64,000 bases of DNA from Oscarella lobularis (Eukaryota > Porifera > Homoscleromorpha > Homosclerophorida > Oscarellidae), in assembly GCF_947507565.1 (NCBI RefSeq), contig NC_089178.1, positions 310,001-374,000 on the forward strand, written 5' to 3'. Shown piece by piece: positions 52,601 to 64,000 of the stretch. Numbering within the stretch: position 1 is the first letter of the stretch; the number at the start of each line of letters is the position of its first letter. The notes below the pieces were generated by a model, which worked only from the letters and a program-made list of their open reading frames with translations, was not told where the DNA came from and searched no databases. The position numbers and the translations under genes are program-made.

Positions 52601-53172
52601 TTCATACCGGCCACTAATAGGTATATATATACGTAAGTGGCACGCGACCGGAAGAACAATAGCTCAATTAATACCGGTATCTGATAAAAATCGTAAAAAT
52701 TCCTTCTCCTCCAAGCCGTAATAATTTTCCGGCTTCTCGATGACGTTGAACAGAGAGCCTCCGCTGCAAATTTCCATAATTACGACGTAATTTAGAGTCG
52801 TCGTCTGCGACACGGTAAATAATCGACTATTAATTAATCCGTTTTTTTCTTTCTTTCTCCTCGCCTCTTTCTCTATTTCCAACATTTCTACAATATTTTT
52901 GTGCTTCAATTTCTGCAATATCTCCAATTCGCGATCCTGCACGTCCTTCGGCCGATTCATGCCCGCCTTGTTGAACATTTTGACGGCAACGTTCTCGCCA
53001 CTCATCTAGAAAAGGAAAAAAAAAGGGAGGCGCTCCATCGAGAAAAGAAATACACGGGGGGGCAATTCCCTACTTTCTTTCGACCGCGATAGACCGAGCT
53101 CGTCGCGCCGTGGCCAATGATTTCTTTTGTCGACCAGATGTAGTGCTCCGTTTGGTAGAGTTTGCTCGTCAT
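49641..53172 (-). CDS. TBK1: TBK1/IKK-epsilon family kinase
   Basis: Innate immunity and autophagy kinase acting downstream of STING-type sensors. ATG 53172-53170 ([20 protein letters not shown]). Kinase domain: [11 protein letters not shown] glycine loop, VAVKMF with the ATP lysine, [18 protein letters not shown] catalytic loop, [25 protein letters not shown] activation loop with the Ser of the SxxxG activation site, [19 protein letters not shown]. After the kinase, [20 protein letters not shown], then the ubiquitin-like domain ([20 protein letters not shown]), then the helical scaffold ([60 protein letters not shown]). The end is a coiled coil ([20 protein letters not shown]), stop 49641-49643. 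A TGACGTCA lies in an intron at 49994-50001. Scaffold exon joins are approximate. Confidence 0.94.
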
Positions 53173-53553
53173 TTTTGCTCTGTGGACGAAAGCGCAACGC
53201 TTGCGACTTCCTGTATCGAAACGAAGGCGATGAATAGGCTCTTGCGCGAGTCCAAGCGCTGCGTGCGAGGGTGCGCGCAGATTATGGATTGTGAGATCAC
53301 GAAAGGGTGTACCCTTTCGCAAGGGACGAGAGAATTACAGGGCCGATGACGGGACGTTTGTTCGTGACCATGTGACTGGGGACGGGTTTATGTAAGGGAA
53401 ATCCCGGATTTCTTGCTTTCTCCGTCTTGCACAGTCTTGCACCCAGAATTTATAAATTTCTTTATCGTCAAGGACGTTGTGGTAAGATGAAAATTGACAC
53501 TTGCAAGTATTGATTGGGTGCACGTGATTGTTCACGTGATCATTTCCACAGCG
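53173..53553. promoter_or_regulatory. Divergent promoter TBK1/KIF3A with E-boxes
   Basis: 381 bp between the divergent ATGs. Two CACGTGA E-box-like sites (53521-53527 and 53533-53539) and a CATGTGA site near 53370. A minus-strand open frame runs through the TBK1 5' side but looks like an untranslated leader. Confidence 0.45.
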
Positions 53554-56420
<2,867 letters not shown>

Positions 56421-56624
56421 AACCGTCTCAACAAAACTGCTTCTTCACTTTATAACACCGACGATTTATATCCAGGAAAGGAGGCACATCAGCGCCCGAT
56501 CGCCAAGCGGACTTTCCCAAATCGAGAGGACTAATGACGCCACAGAAGCACTTTGCGTAGGGAACTAGTACATGTTATGTATGCCACATAGTGTCGTCGT
56601 CTCAGATGTATATGTAGAGGGATT

Positions 56625-59600
56625 TTAGTCGAGGGAATCGGCTGCTGGTAGGACGTAATCGCTAAGGAATGCCGTTGCGTCGTCTCTCGTCAAATCGAGA
56701 CTCAAGAAGCGATCCACGATCTCCGCGTATCTGTGCGCACGGATATCCTCCAAAAATCTAACCGGATTTCAGAGAATACCTATTACCGAATTGCTCGCGT
56801 TTCGGCGCTGGCCGAATGAATGCGATGAATAGGCCGGCGCTCTAGGACCAGCTTTGATACCTGGCGAGATTCGGAAGGAAGTCGCTTTAGCTAAACAGGC
56901 GGAATACAGCAGCAGACCTCTTTTGCTCTGACAATGACTTCTTCGGGCACACCTGCCTCTGCTGCGATGTGGCAAGCGTGGCTGCTCGTCGTCTGACCGT
57001 CCTTGAGTTCGTACAGGAAAATCAAGTCGTCTCCGTCGCACATAACGTCCATCGTCTGCGGAAACATTTTGGTTTCTTTTCTCGCGGATTTCGTTTTGCT
57101 AGTGACCTGGAAGTGGACGTAAGGCGAGCTTGGGAGCAGGTCTTGCTGAACTAGACTGTGAAAGTGAGTCGATACGAAAACCTTTGGGCAGCGTTCTCCC
57201 TGCTTGAGCCAAAATCGAAGCGAAGAAGTCAACAGAGCCAAGCCATCCACCTAGAACAAAAGAGATGGCATCCCCCTGATCCCTCATCCTACCGCACTGA
57301 CTGTCGACGTTCCTTTGCCGAATTCATCTATCAAAACTAGCGAAGACTCCGTTGCCGATTGCAAGGCGACGGCCGTCTATATAAAAAAACGTTCAACCGT
57401 TATATAGACTTTTCATTGGAAAGAGTCGCGTACTTGATTCAAGTCTATCATGAATGTCGACAGACCAACGGAGACGCTTTCGCGAGAGTGAATGCGAGTG
57501 AATATCCGATCGGTGAGACCAATCAAAGCCGAGTCGGCCGGCACGAAACTTCCGACGTGAGCCATATAGACAATCAGAGCCACCTTCGTGCGAGGTATAC
57601 CGCCCTGTATAAGAACACGATTCCTTGGGGGAGTGCGTCCGTTTACCTGTTTGAGATAGACGCTTTTTCCGCTCGCGTTGGGTCCCGTTAGAATTTTCAT
57701 TCTTTGACTATTCGGTTCGACTACGACGTCGTTTGGAACGAACGGATTCGTGCAGAGTTCCTGGAGCGGATGACGACCGCGTTCGACGCGAATCACGTTC
57801 TCCGCGGTGCAGTCTGGCTTTACGAAGTTATTCTCGCGAGCCGTCATCGCCAAGGCCATCAAACTGCAAAAGGAAATAAAAAAAGTGCTTTGAGTGTATT
57901 AGGGTGATATCTTACCAGTCTAAATCTGCGGCGTATTCGACGACGTCGAATAGAACTTCTGTGTGTTCGAGAATCGTCGACTCCAATTTGCGCATGATGG
58001 AATGCTCGTAGTCTGAAAGACTGTGTATGAAAGGAGGTCGATATCTCCGTTCATTCCGTTGCCTCGTATTTCGTTTTGAGTATCCCCAAGGGTAGCGTCG
58101 AGTTCCTTTGTCCTTGCACTCTTGTAATGAGCGAAGTCGTTCGCCCAATACTAGTAGTATTCTTCCAACTCCATAGAAAAACTGCCCTATTTCTATTCTT
58201 ACCACGAACTCTAGCCCAGGAATTTGATGATCGTTCGCTTCTTTCTCGGCAGCCGTGCAAGGAATTGCAAGTATGTAGCCAACCTAGCGCTCGCATAGAA
58301 AGTAAAAAACTCATCTGAATGAGAGAGTCAACCTGTGGAAAATAGAGCACGTTGCATTCTTTGATTGCTCCGTCCAATTTTGCCAGTTCTTCTTCTGCCA
58401 CTTTCGTCATTAGGTCAGGAAGTTGACTGTACGTATCCTTCTCTACAATTGACAAACTGTTAGTATATAATCAACTAGGCAGGATTTCTTACTTCTGTCT
58501 AATTCTTCATCGACTCCAAGCTTGACAACAAATCGATGCTGAGCACGAGATTCTTCGAAGTCAACCTGAAAATTCTCATTGCGCAATGCAGGGAGCCGCG
58601 CGGTCATATTTACAATTTTATCTATGAGACCAGCTATCTCTTGCAGATCCTCAGTGAAGACTTCTCCAATCTGAAAGTCCCCAATAGGCAGTCGCGACTA
58701 GCTACTTAATTAATAAATACTTTTCTAAATATTTCTATTTCTTGGGGCAGAGACTTGCACGTGGCCCCAATATATGTCGAATTATAAGCAGTCTAAAATA
58801 AAGTGAGTAGGCTCTTGCAAATAAAAATTCAGTGTCTAAGCCAAACCTTATAGAGAGATTTCCAGTCTGCAATGGTGACGTGCGCCGAAACCATTCTCGT
58901 TAAAATTCGCTAGAAGCCGCGCGAAGCACGAATTTGAATTCTTCTCTTTCGAATATTTTCTCTTGGTTTAATTAATTACGAGCACGTTTGAAACGTGTTT
59001 GAGACTGTCGCGAAGAGAGGCGACGATCTCCGAATTTCTCGGCGACGAAAGAAAATCGACGGCGTCGAAGCGTTGCGTCAAGAGAGCGAGATCGCGACTC
59101 GGTCTCATAAACCACGTTCTGCATGGACGAAGAGAGAATGAAACCGTCATTCGTCTAGCTAAGCTTCAAATATCCTTTTCCCTTACTTCAGTCTTCTACT
59201 TCCAATGAGAGTTCTTGTTTTATTGCAAATTCCAAATAGAGAAAGGCCTTCCTTCGAAGCGTTACCAGTCTTGTACGTAGACGGATGATGCTCGCGACGG
59301 AAAACCTGCAGAGCACTAACCGCGCCCCCGCAAAAAAATTCACTAAAAACGCCTTGCAATACAATATTACCTGAGAGAATTATCATCAATAGCCATGATG
59401 TCATTCCTAAGAGAGTGAGAGGAAGAAAACGACGTTTTTCTAAATGAGAGAGAGACTATTTCTTCCCTACAATAGGTACTGTTTCACTGATAGCACAGGA
59501 ATGTGCACGTCCCTGTTCTCCAATTCGACGTTGACTCTCTTCTTGTCGAGATGCTTGAGCAGTGCGCCGGCCGATTTCACCGCATTGCGGCTATCCGGCG

Positions 59601-60206
59601 GAACGAGCGACGACACGTAGATTACTTTCTCTTCCGCGTTGAAATGATTCGGCATTCCCGGAAGCGATGCCAACGTCAGCAGACGTCGTTTGCAAACGTC
59701 GACAGCTTAATTAATTAATTAATTAATTAAATTAAAAATTAGACTTTATGGATTTGGAATTTTTTTTCGTACAATAATCGCTGCTCGGCAAAATTTCGAT
59801 TTCGTCGACGTCGAAATCCATTTCGCGAATCGCTTTCACGAAGCGCTCGTCTTGCTTCGAACTCGTTAGGATCGACTGTGGACGTACTTGACGTAAAACT
59901 AAGAATGACGTACAGTATAAGCGATGCCCCTCCTCCTCTTTGGGATTTTTCGATTTACGATTTCTCAGTTGTTCGAAGTCGTCTCTTTCGACTATGTCCA
60001 GTTGAAAGTTTAGTTCCGACGAAAAGGTGTCGTAGAACGACGATCCGAGCCTTCCGCCGCTCCACAGAACGCTTAGGTAAATCTATAGGGGGCCCCTCTC
60101 TTTCGAAGTCTCATCCAAATTGATGCTCCGTTACCTTGGAGTCTTCCGAATCTTCGTCGAATATCTGCGAACGTCGATGGACGGTCAAATCGGCCTCGTC
60201 CATCAT
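56625..60206 (-). CDS. MSH5: MutS homologue 5 (meiotic)
   Basis: Partner of MSH4 that stabilises crossover intermediates in meiosis. Proposed start ATG 60206 (MMDEADLTVHRRSQIFDEDS), then IYLSVLWSGGRLGSSFYDTF, ILTSSKQDERFVKAIREMDF, CKRRLLTLASLPGMPNHFN, ALLKHLDKKRVNVELENRD, MAIDDNSL joining SALQVFRREHHPSTYK and KEGLSLFGIC, WFMRPSRDLALLTQRFDAVD, VTIADWKSLYKTAYN, LPQEIEIFRK. The ATPase: ERGRHPLQELCTNPFVPNDV, ILTGPNASGKSVYLKQ (Walker A), YMAHVGSFVPADSALIG, RIHSRESVSVGLSTFMIDLN, LVLIDEFGKGTSTVDGLALL (Walker B), FVSTHFHSLVQ. C-terminus LSLDLTRDDATAFLSDYVLP AADSLD, stop 56625-56627. No N-terminal mismatch-binding domain, as expected. A frameshifted copy of exons from its 5' part is at 63459-64000. 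Confidence 0.93.
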
Positions 60207-60261
60207 TAGAAGACTCAGCTGAGCCACACCCACTCTCCACCAACCACGTGTGTCAACCAAT

Positions 60262-60371
60262 ATCTCCTATATGACGTCAGCAACTCTTTTTTCGACCAAG
60301 CCGATAATTTCCCCATGACGTTGAATACATCTTCAGCATCTTGCTCAACCTACCAGAAACAGTAGAAACAA
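60262..60371. repeat. Repeat copy 1, MSH5 upstream region
   Basis: Similar to 62804-62920: both begin with TATCTCCTATATGACGTCAG and share CATCTT(C/T)AGC(A/G)TCTTGC, TCAACCTA and GTAGAAACAATAG, with small insertions and deletions between. A third partial copy (TATATGACGTCAGCGACTC) is at 62679-62697. Confidence 0.75.
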
Positions 60372-60466
60372 TAGGTCCTTGCCTACTTTTTCTTCTAATC
60401 AACAGAAAAACAGACAGAATGAAATTATCAACACAGTCAGCCATTACTGTCACATTAATTAAATAG

Positions 60467-62562
60467 TTAACGCATTTGTAAATCTTCAACACCCGTTTCC
60501 ACTACTAACCCATGATCTTTTATTCGAAAGTTGACTCCAACTGCTTTCTTTACGTGACGATAAAACTGTCCTGATGACAGATAGACTTCGCCCCATCGTG
60601 AATATTCGTTATCTTTGATCTGCTTCAGAGCCTCTTTCACACTTCTGTTCACTTTGAACTCGATGACAAAAATTGTTGACTTTGTAGCAACATATAAGTC
60701 AATTCTCCCCCCTCCGGCTGACGTTTCAGGAGTGCCAACTCTAACGTCAGCTTGCATCAAGAAAATGACGTAAGTTGAAAGATGGTAAGGATATTCATTC
60801 TTTTGACTCTGGCTCCGGTTCCTCACGACGTCAGGAAATGAATTGAAAATTTTCTCCAAGTTGTCAAAAACTCCTTTGATATCATCACAAGCAAGCCGTT
60901 GCTTGATAGAAATGAGATGAGAAGAGAAGTCAGAGGTGGTGGATGGCCTTGGGCAATGATTCAAAACAATGGTCTTGAATGCATCACGTGCCTCATCATT
61001 CACAAAAGAGTAACCACCCGTAGACGTCTTTGCCAAAATTCCACTCTCCCACAGTACGTAAGGAATCACTTCACTTGATGGGTTTTCCCCACATATTTCT
61101 GTAAGTGAAGTAGGGCGCGATGACATCGACGATTCCAAATGCAATGATAAAGTCACGTAGTCATACTTGACAAGGGTCCCCTTCAGCCAAGAAGGAATGC
61201 CTCGGACTCCCCAGTAAGACGCAATTTTCTTCTTAGCCAAAAAACTATTGACGCTATACGGATTATACACTTGGTATGCTGATCGTCCTTCTTTATCCCA
61301 GTTGTAGCCATCGTAGTATTTCAGAAGACTGGCCAATTCTTCCTCGTTTTGTGTGAGCCCCTCGCGCTGGGTTGCCGCATCCACTTCAGCAGAACAAAAT
61401 TGTACGATTTCTGATAAAGTGTACCCGAAGAGCGCCGAATAGTTAAAATCTGGATCGTCATCTAGGTCATCAAGTTCGTTCAATCCACTCCCGCAATCAG
61501 GCAAGCAGAAGTGGGTGATTCCCGTAACGTAGCGAAATCGCAAAAATTCCGCAGTGCTTTTCATCACCCCATAGAAAGAAGAAAGAAGCCTTTCGCACTC
61601 ATCTCCCAATGACGGGTTATTCAGAAACGGCGCATCGTATTCATCAATGAGAATGACGACGCGAAGTTTTTCCTTTTGATAGGCCCTTTTAATGAGACGA
61701 GCAAAGAGTGTGACTGCCGTCAAATCAGGATCGTCATTGAGACGGATATCCAAATCGGAAGCAGTTTCAAGCACCTAAAAAAATAAGAAACTTAAGATCA
61801 TCTCAGAAACAGTCCATTAGACAAACCAAATCCTTTAAGGACGACTCAAACTTTGCGACGCTTGTCACGCCAGTGACAAGTGACATGTCCAAGTGGATCA
61901 CAGGGTAACGCTTCCACTTCACCGACGGATCCTTGCAAATAGCTAACCCTAAGCTTTCGAATATGGCCCTGTTGCCCAAGAAAAATTCCCGAAGAAAACG
62001 CAAGAAGAGAGTCTTTCCGAACTTTCGTGGCCGAGCCACAAAAAAACTCTTGCAAGTTGACGACGCCAACTTCGCAATGTACGTCGATTTGTCAACCAGT
62101 AGGGCGTCCTCATTCAAAAATTCGGAAATCACAGAAGAATCGAATATAATTTTCTTGACTGGGCTGCAACATGTACGAGTAAGCTTTTATCAGATAATAT
62201 GCATGCTTGTCCCCAATACCTCGTTCGTTTTGGCGGAGATGCGTTCGAAGAGAATACATCTTTCTCCTCCTCTTCCTCCTCCGTCATCGAATGTTTACTG
62301 GAGCTCTCCCTTGACTCTGGCGACGTCTCCTAAAAATTTCTAGAAAAAGGCGGACTAAGGATCAAAGAGCCAGCTAACTTCAAATTCTTCGCGGGGGCGC
62401 TTTTTCGATTTTCGCTTTTTCTTCTTCTCCTTTTCAGGAAAAAATAACAGTTACCACGACAGTCTGAGTCAGCACGTGACGTCTATGACGTACAGAAGGT
62501 TTCCTCGAACGCTTTCTCGACTGCTTCTTCTTCTTCTTTTCTCCCTCAGGCTTAGAGTCCAT
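60467..62562 (-). CDS. AAA-ATPase-like + PD-(D/E)XK nuclease protein, bacterial-type family, spliced
   Basis: Proposed start ATG 62562-62560. A Lys/Arg-rich N-terminus (GEKKKKKQSRKRSRKPS) looks like a nuclear signal. A Ser/Glu-rich exon (SSKHSMTEEEEEEKDVFSSN) is joined in phase to SPVKKIIFDSSVISEFL. The AAA-ATPase-like domain follows: DALLVDKSTYIAKL, FFVARPRKFGKTLFLRFLRE (degenerate Walker A), VIHLDMS, VVILIDEYDAPFLNNPSLG (Walker B), RFRYVTGITHF, FGYTLSEIV, YYDGYNWD, YNPYSVNSFL. The C-terminal PD-(D/E)XK nuclease core is GGRIDLYVATKSTIFVIEFK with the D...ExK catalytic set. This is the AAA-ATPase-like (PF09820) plus PDDEXK (PF08011) pairing, abundant in bacteria and patchy in eukaryotes. Role unknown; stop 60467-60469. 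Main exons 60467-61774 and 61831-62162. Confidence 0.85.
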
Positions 62563-62945
62563 GCTGCCAGCCGAAACGTACTGTACGAACTAGCGAGAAA
62601 AGACGAGTCGTTGCGTCGCACTTGCGTTGCAGTTGCGTCACTGCCTTCGGGGAGCATGCGTCATAAACCCCACCCACTATATGACGTCAGCGACTCTCTT
62701 TTCTTTCTATATCAAGAATCTCTACAACCCTATCTATCACATCACGACAAAGTATCCCCCTCTGATTTTGCCAGCTGATCAATCCATAATCGCGTACAAG
62801 TATCTCCTATATGACGTCAGCAACTCTCTTTTCTACCAAGTCAAAAATCGCTCTACTTCGCGTCAATCCTACGTTGAGTGCATCTTTAGCGTCTTGCTCA
62901 ACCTAGAGTAGAAACAATAGCCGCCTCACTCGCTGACGATTTATG
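62563..62945. other. Non-coding stretch between nuclease gene and FTCD remnant
   Basis: Contains two TATATGACGTCAGC sites (62679 and 62809), the second being the start of repeat copy 2. Otherwise nothing recognisable. Confidence 0.6.
62804..62920. repeat. Repeat copy 2
   Basis: Diverged partner of 60262-60371, same orientation, lying just 3' of the FTCD remnant and on the far side of the nuclease gene. Confidence 0.75.
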
Positions 62946-63458
62946 TCATCTCACTTTGGCTCTTAGAGCATCATCACTCAGCTCACTGCAATTGACCATG
63001 ACATTATGATAGGCACCAAAGACTCCTGCTTCCAGTCCCTTGGCACCAACCTACAGTACATGACGTATGGTCTATCTTTCTATCGATCTCTAGAGGGGTA
63101 TGCTAACCTGAACATCCGATATGCACTTGAAGTTTCCCTTTTCCGCTATTGTCTGCAAGGCAGGCCAGCAATCATTTACAGCATGCATAACCGATATTGG
63201 TATCCGTATTGCAGTCAATAGTCCCGCCTGCATCGCTTTGTCTCTTCTACAAACTCCAACTACTGGCAGTGGAGAAAAGAAAAGCGAGTCAACTACTTAC
63301 TTCGCCTGTTCTTCAGACGTTTCATTAGGAAGCTTACGGGCAGCCTAAATAAAGAGAGTTCTTAATTATAAAGAACTTACAAACAAACAACGCGTTAATT
63401 AATTAACCATATAGTCATCAAAAGCATTTGTATCAGCACCAATGAGAGGAAGGAGCTT
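62946..63458 (-). pseudogene. FTCD: FTCD (formimidoyltransferase-cyclodeaminase) 3' end, truncated
   Basis: Only the C-terminal cyclodeaminase part of this histidine/folate-metabolism enzyme is present, about 120 residues over four exons: KLLPLIGADTNAFDDYM, AARKLPNETSEEQAK, KRDKAMQAGLLTAIRIPISV MHAVNDCWPALQTIAEKGNF KCISDVQ, and VGAKGLEAGVFGAYHNVMVN CSELSDDALRAKVR, stop TGA complement at 62946-62948. The introns are short, frame is kept and no stop breaks it, so the piece looks recently active. At 63458 the FTCD exon stops abruptly and MSH5-like sequence begins. The transferase half and the first cyclodeaminase exons are absent, so it is called a fragment; the parental gene is not in the window. 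Confidence 0.8.
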
Positions 63459-64000
63459 TTGCAAATTCCAAATAGAGAAAGGCCTTCCTTCGAAGCGTTA
63501 CCAGTCTTGTACGTCGACGGATGATGCCTGCAGAGCACTAACCGCGCCCCCGCAAAAAATTCAATATTGCCTGAGAGAATTATCATCAATAGCCATGATA
63601 TCATTCCTAAGAGAGTGAGAGGAAGAAAACGATGTCTTCCTAAATGAGAGAGAGACTATTTCTTCCCTACAATAGATACTGTTTCACTGATAGCACAGGA
63701 ATGTGCACGTCCCTATTCTCCAATTCGACGTTGACTCTCTTCTTGTCGAGATGCTTGAGCAGTGCGCCGGCCGATTTCACCGCATTGCGGCTATCCGGCG
63801 GAACGAGCGACGACACGTAGATTACTTTCTCTTCCGCGCTGAAATGATTCGGCATTTCCGGAAGCGATGCCAACGTCAGCAGACGTCGTTTGCAAACGTC
63901 GACAGCTTAATTAATTAAATTAATTAATTAAATTAAAAATTAGACTTTATGGATTTGGAATTTTTTTTCGTACAATAATCGCTGCTCGGCAAAATTTCGA
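63459..64000 (-). pseudogene. Decayed partial copy of MSH5 exons
   Basis: Nearly identical to 59222-59800 in the same orientation, continuing past the window end. One exon (VNVELENRDVHIPVLSVKQY) is intact in both. In the neighbouring exon 14 bp present at about 59290-59303 are missing here, breaking frame before HHPSTYKTGNASKEGLSLFG. The intervening intron has shrunk from about 53 to about 31 nt and its donor reads AG/GC instead of AG/GT. Together these make splicing to a working MSH5 unlikely. The (TTAA)n tract at 63907-63935 is also shared with 59707-59733. Confidence 0.85.

Overview
The window is nuclear DNA of a small-genome animal. Nearly every gene is cut by very short GT-AG introns (mostly about 45-120 bp), and many gene starts lie only tens of bases apart. 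The content is metazoan: STIMATE, vezatin, ELAPOR, TBK1, FBXL13/DRC6, KIF3A, MSH5 and multi-Kazal secreted proteins. Early-branching sequence flavour with compact organisation makes a sponge, possibly a homoscleromorph, my best guess. That is inference. No rRNA, tRNA, CRISPR or prokaryotic operon was seen. Exon joins below were worked out by eye from splice sites, phase and remembered family sequence.

Layout. 0-5.8 kb: two tandem sialate O-acetylesterase genes (the first cut by the window edge) and a bacterial-type amidohydrolase. 5.8-11.5 kb: STIMATE, NDUFAF3, RFT1 and APEX2. 11.7-19 kb: a LAP2/TMPO-like inner nuclear membrane protein, DNAJC2, the mitochondrial phosphate carrier and rabenosyn-5. 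19-20.9 kb: a hairpin- and repeat-rich stretch with at most one tiny spliced ORF. 20.9-32.7 kb: FBXL13/DRC6, an ankyrin + F5/8C-like + SAM protein, SEC23 and AP4S1. 32.9-41.6 kb: ELAPOR and two multi-Kazal proteins. 41.6-49.3 kb: a TPR-MYND protein, vezatin and CDC123. 49.6-60.2 kb: TBK1, KIF3A and MSH5. 60.4-64 kb: a rearranged mosaic holding a spliced AAA-ATPase-like/PD-(D/E)XK nuclease gene of a family best known from bacteria, the 3' end of an FTCD gene, and a decayed copy of MSH5 exons that runs off the window.

Most genes are unrelated housekeeping genes packed as divergent or convergent pairs, so shared promoters are the main link between neighbours (NDUFAF3/RFT1, APEX2/TMPO, SLC25A3/RBSN, SEC23/AP4S1, ELAPOR/Kazal, VEZT/CDC123, TBK1/KIF3A). 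Two genome-wide-looking signals stand out: about 20 exact copies of the palindrome TGACGTCA (about one expected), mostly in introns and flanks, and frequent short (TTAA)n tracts. The most unusual locus is the 60.2-64 kb mosaic.
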